From JAHHLP01 sp041609895 (lineage in GTDB: Bacteria; Bacteroidota; Rhodothermia; Rhodothermales; JABDKH01), in the NCBI GenBank assembly GCA_041609895.1, contig JBFIPX010000145.1, positions 1-8,644 on the forward strand: DNA of 8,644 nt, read 5' to 3'. The notes beneath the pieces are model-generated. The model was given only the letters and a program-made list of their open reading frames with translations, was not told the origin of the DNA and did no database searches. Below are positions 7,586 to 8,644 of this stretch, one piece after another. Made by a program: the position numbers and the translations under genes. Each line of letters begins with the position of its first letter. Within the stretch, counting starts at the first letter, position 1.

Positions 7586-8170
7586 TTAAAGCCTAGCCGC
7601 ATCCTTGGCAGCGTCTTTGGCAGCATCCTTAGCTGCGTCCTTAGCAGCATCGGTGGCGGCATCCTTGGCTGCGTCCTTAGCAGCGTCGATGGCTGCATCC
7701 TTGGCTGCATCTTTCGCAGCATCGGTGGCTGCATCCTTAGCTGCGTCCTTAGCAGCGTCGATGGCTGCATCCTTGGCCGCATCTTTCGCAGCATCGGTGG
7801 CTGCATCCTTAGCTGCGTCCTTAGCAGCGTCGATGGCTGCATCCTTGGCCGCATCTTTCGCAGCATCGGTGGCTGCATCCTTAGCGGCATCGGTGGCTGC
7901 ATCTTTGGCCGCATCTTTCGCAGCGTCGGTGGCTGCATCTCCAATGGCATCGTGGTCCATGATGTCGTCGGAGCCCTCGTAATCCGCATCGGTGACTCCG
8001 CTGCCCGCCTCATTGGTCACAGCTCTTTCAGCTTGCTCAACACCGTCGATGCTTTTTATCGTGCCCACCACATCATCGTCCGCCGGCGGAACACCAAGTA
8101 TCGCAACAGCGAGTGCAACTATCGCGATTACGACTCCCGTAGCGATGATCAGTTTTTTCTTCGAGTCCAT
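7586..8170 (-). CDS. Membrane-anchored D-A-A-x tetrapeptide-repeat protein
   Basis: 194 residues. It starts MDSKKK, followed by one hydrophobic helix (about 7-27), which fits an uncleaved anchor or signal anchor. Residues 28-77 are acidic and Gly/Asp-rich (PPADDDVVGTIKSIDG, YEGSDDIMDHDAIG). Residues 78-193 are 29 unbroken D-A-A-x tetrads, with x being Lys (mostly), Thr, Ile or a final Arg, and the protein ends with Leu. From the seventh tetrad x follows K-K-I-K-K-T, a 24-residue super-repeat. The tail should be a long, charged Ala-rich helix with Asp(i)/Lys(i+3) pairs, extending from the membrane. Low-complexity Ala/Lys/Asp helices occur in LEA-like, histone-like and ice-binding proteins, but I cannot assign this one to any known family. 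The ATG has an excellent Shine-Dalgarno (AAAGGAGGT) 8-9 bases upstream, so strong translation is likely. A probable terminator follows, so it may be transcribed alone. Confidence 0.85.
   Translation of the reverse strand: MDSKKKLIIATGVVIAIVALAVAILGVPPADDDVVGTIKSIDGVEQAERAVTNEAGSGVTDADYEGSDDIMDHDAIGDAATDAAKDAAKDAATDAAKDAATDAAKDAAKDAAIDAAKDAAKDAATDAAKDAAKDAAIDAAKDAAKDAATDAAKDAAKDAAIDAAKDAAKDAATDAAKDAAKDAAKDAAKDAARL
7592..7939 (-). repeat. 12-bp tandem repeats with a 72-bp higher-order unit inside the D-A-A-x gene
   Basis: This stretch encodes the 29 tetrads. Blocks 7681-7752 and 7753-7824 differ at a single base (T or C in a Gly/Ala-type GGCTGC/GGCCGC site), and 7825-7896 matches them for about its first 58 bases before diverging. 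Such near-identity, beyond what the protein requires, points to recent duplication by slippage or recombination. Because the period is a multiple of three, several reading frames on both strands stay open here. Confidence 0.9.
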
Positions 8171-8187
8171 TTTGGTAAACCTCCTTT
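8171..8187 (-). promoter_or_regulatory. Strong ribosome-binding site of the D-A-A-x protein
   Basis: The minus strand reads AAAGGAGGT (8187-8179), then TTACCAAA, then the ATG at 8170. This near-complete match to the 16S rRNA 3' end, at good spacing and in an A-rich context, is the best in the window. It settles the start codon and suggests high translation. Confidence 0.8.
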
Positions 8188-8215
8188 TAAGATCAGCCCC
8201 TTTGTGTGGTCAGGC

Positions 8216-8263
8216 ACGCGAATAATCGCGTTTCTTGTCACAATTACAGGACAGCATGTAATT
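8216..8263 (-). promoter_or_regulatory. Two small dyads in the leader region of the D-A-A-x gene
   Basis: The 107-base gap between the two genes holds two inverted repeats. AATTACA (8242-8248) and TGTAATT (8257-8263) are perfect 7-bp arms around 8 bases, with about 15 bases between centres. Nearer the gene, ACGCG (8216-8220) and CGCGT (8227-8231) surround six A/T bases. The first has the shape of a dimeric regulator's operator; either could also form a weak RNA hairpin. I see no convincing sigma-70 -35/-10 pair in this gap, although the gene's promoter most likely lies here. Confidence 0.35.
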
Positions 8264-8277
8264 CGTTAGAAAAAGTT

Positions 8278-8644
8278 TCACTCGGCTCGCAAATCACTCT
8301 CCGCCAGCATCATCTCCCCGACCACCCGATCGCCGTCAAGGATGCTAACAACGCACTGCACGACGCCCAGGTCCGCCCTTAGTCCACTCACGCGGACCGC
8401 CGAGGTACCAACCACCGGGAATCGCAGTTCATTGGGATCGAGCTGCGCACCGGTCAGCTTCGCACCGCCGCCCAATTCAACACCGTACCACGTCGTTACT
8501 TCCGAAATCGGCGAAACGACTACCTCAAACTCATCGTCGGTGTCAACATCAACCTCTATCACAAACTCAGACTCGCGCAAAAGCAGCATGGCGCTTGCCT
8601 TGACGTCGTCGAGATCGATCTGCGTCTGATCGGCAACGGAAAAG
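8278..8644 (-). CDS. Unrecognised beta-rich protein, 5' end outside window
   Basis: The reading frame is open from the right edge and ends with TGA at 8278; about 122 residues are visible. An internal ATG at 8589 could be read as a start, but the frame continues upstream without a stop (FSVADQTQIDLDDVKASA), and the text there looks equally coding, so a partial gene is more likely. The visible part is acidic and strand-rich (SEFVIEVDVDTDDEFEVVVS, TSAVRVSGLRADLGVVQCVVSILDGDRVVGEMMLAESDLRAE), with no signal peptide, membrane helix or catalytic motif that I can name. No function is assigned. It lies 107 bases upstream of the D-A-A-x gene, with no clear terminator between. Confidence 0.65.
   Translation of the reverse strand, partial: FSVADQTQIDLDDVKASAMLLLRESEFVIEVDVDTDDEFEVVVSPISEVTTWYGVELGGGAKLTGAQLDPNELRFPVVGTSAVRVSGLRADLGVVQCVVSILDGDRVVGEMMLAESDLRAE

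Noticed and set aside
7605..7982. Plus-strand open frame encoding an Ala-Ala-Ser-Leu repeat protein
   Set aside because: It is the antisense image of the D-A-A-x repeats. A 12-bp period keeps all such frames free of stops, and there is no Shine-Dalgarno or distinct N-terminal domain.
7543..8013. Second minus-strand frame encoding Met/Pro/Arg-rich repeats
   Set aside because: It is the shifted frame of the same repeats. The frame at 7586-8170 has the strong Shine-Dalgarno, a membrane anchor and a sensible composition.

Overview
The window looks like a chromosomal piece from a Gram-negative bacterium of the Bacteroidota/Rhodothermota/Balneolota type. That placement is an inference from family content: a Reg_prop/Y_Y_Y sensor with a GAF domain whose sequence resembles Bacteroidota sensors, an outer-membrane beta-barrel fused to a propeller and a metallopeptidase, and moderate GC. 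Every convincing gene is on the minus strand, so transcription runs from the right edge to the left edge. No tRNA, rRNA, CRISPR array, transposase or phage gene was seen, and there is no gene-free stretch over 300 bases.

Reading in the direction of transcription: (1) the 3' part of an unrecognised beta-rich protein enters from the right edge and stops at 8278. (2) A 107-base gap with two small dyads leads to a small membrane-anchored protein (7586-8170). It has a very strong Shine-Dalgarno and 60 percent of its length is a D-A-A-x tetrapeptide repeat. (3) An 11-bp hairpin (7507-7539) probably ends that transcript; a possible promoter overlaps it. (4) A 988-residue secreted protein (4484-7450) combines a gluzincin-like zinc peptidase, a beta-propeller and a C-terminal outer-membrane barrel. 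(5) A PrsW-family intramembrane protease follows after 43 bases (3439-4440). (6) A single-domain STAS anti-sigma-factor antagonist follows after 72 bases (2998-3366). (7) After 65 bases comes a large sensor with a signal peptide, about 14 propeller repeats, a Y_Y_Y domain, one membrane helix, a coiled coil and a GAF domain. It leaves the window at the left edge before its output domain.

Genes 4 to 7 are co-oriented and closely spaced, and look like one operon. The parts fit an envelope-sensing circuit: an outer-membrane protease, an inner-membrane protease of the type that can cleave anti-sigma factors, a partner-switching STAS protein, and a transmembrane sensor. No sigma or anti-sigma factor is visible here, so the circuit is a hypothesis. 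Two other points stand out. The sensor's probable TTG start lies in the tetraloop of a perfect 8-bp GC-rich hairpin that abuts an AGGAGG Shine-Dalgarno. The D-A-A-x repeat protein has near-identical 72-bp tandem DNA units.
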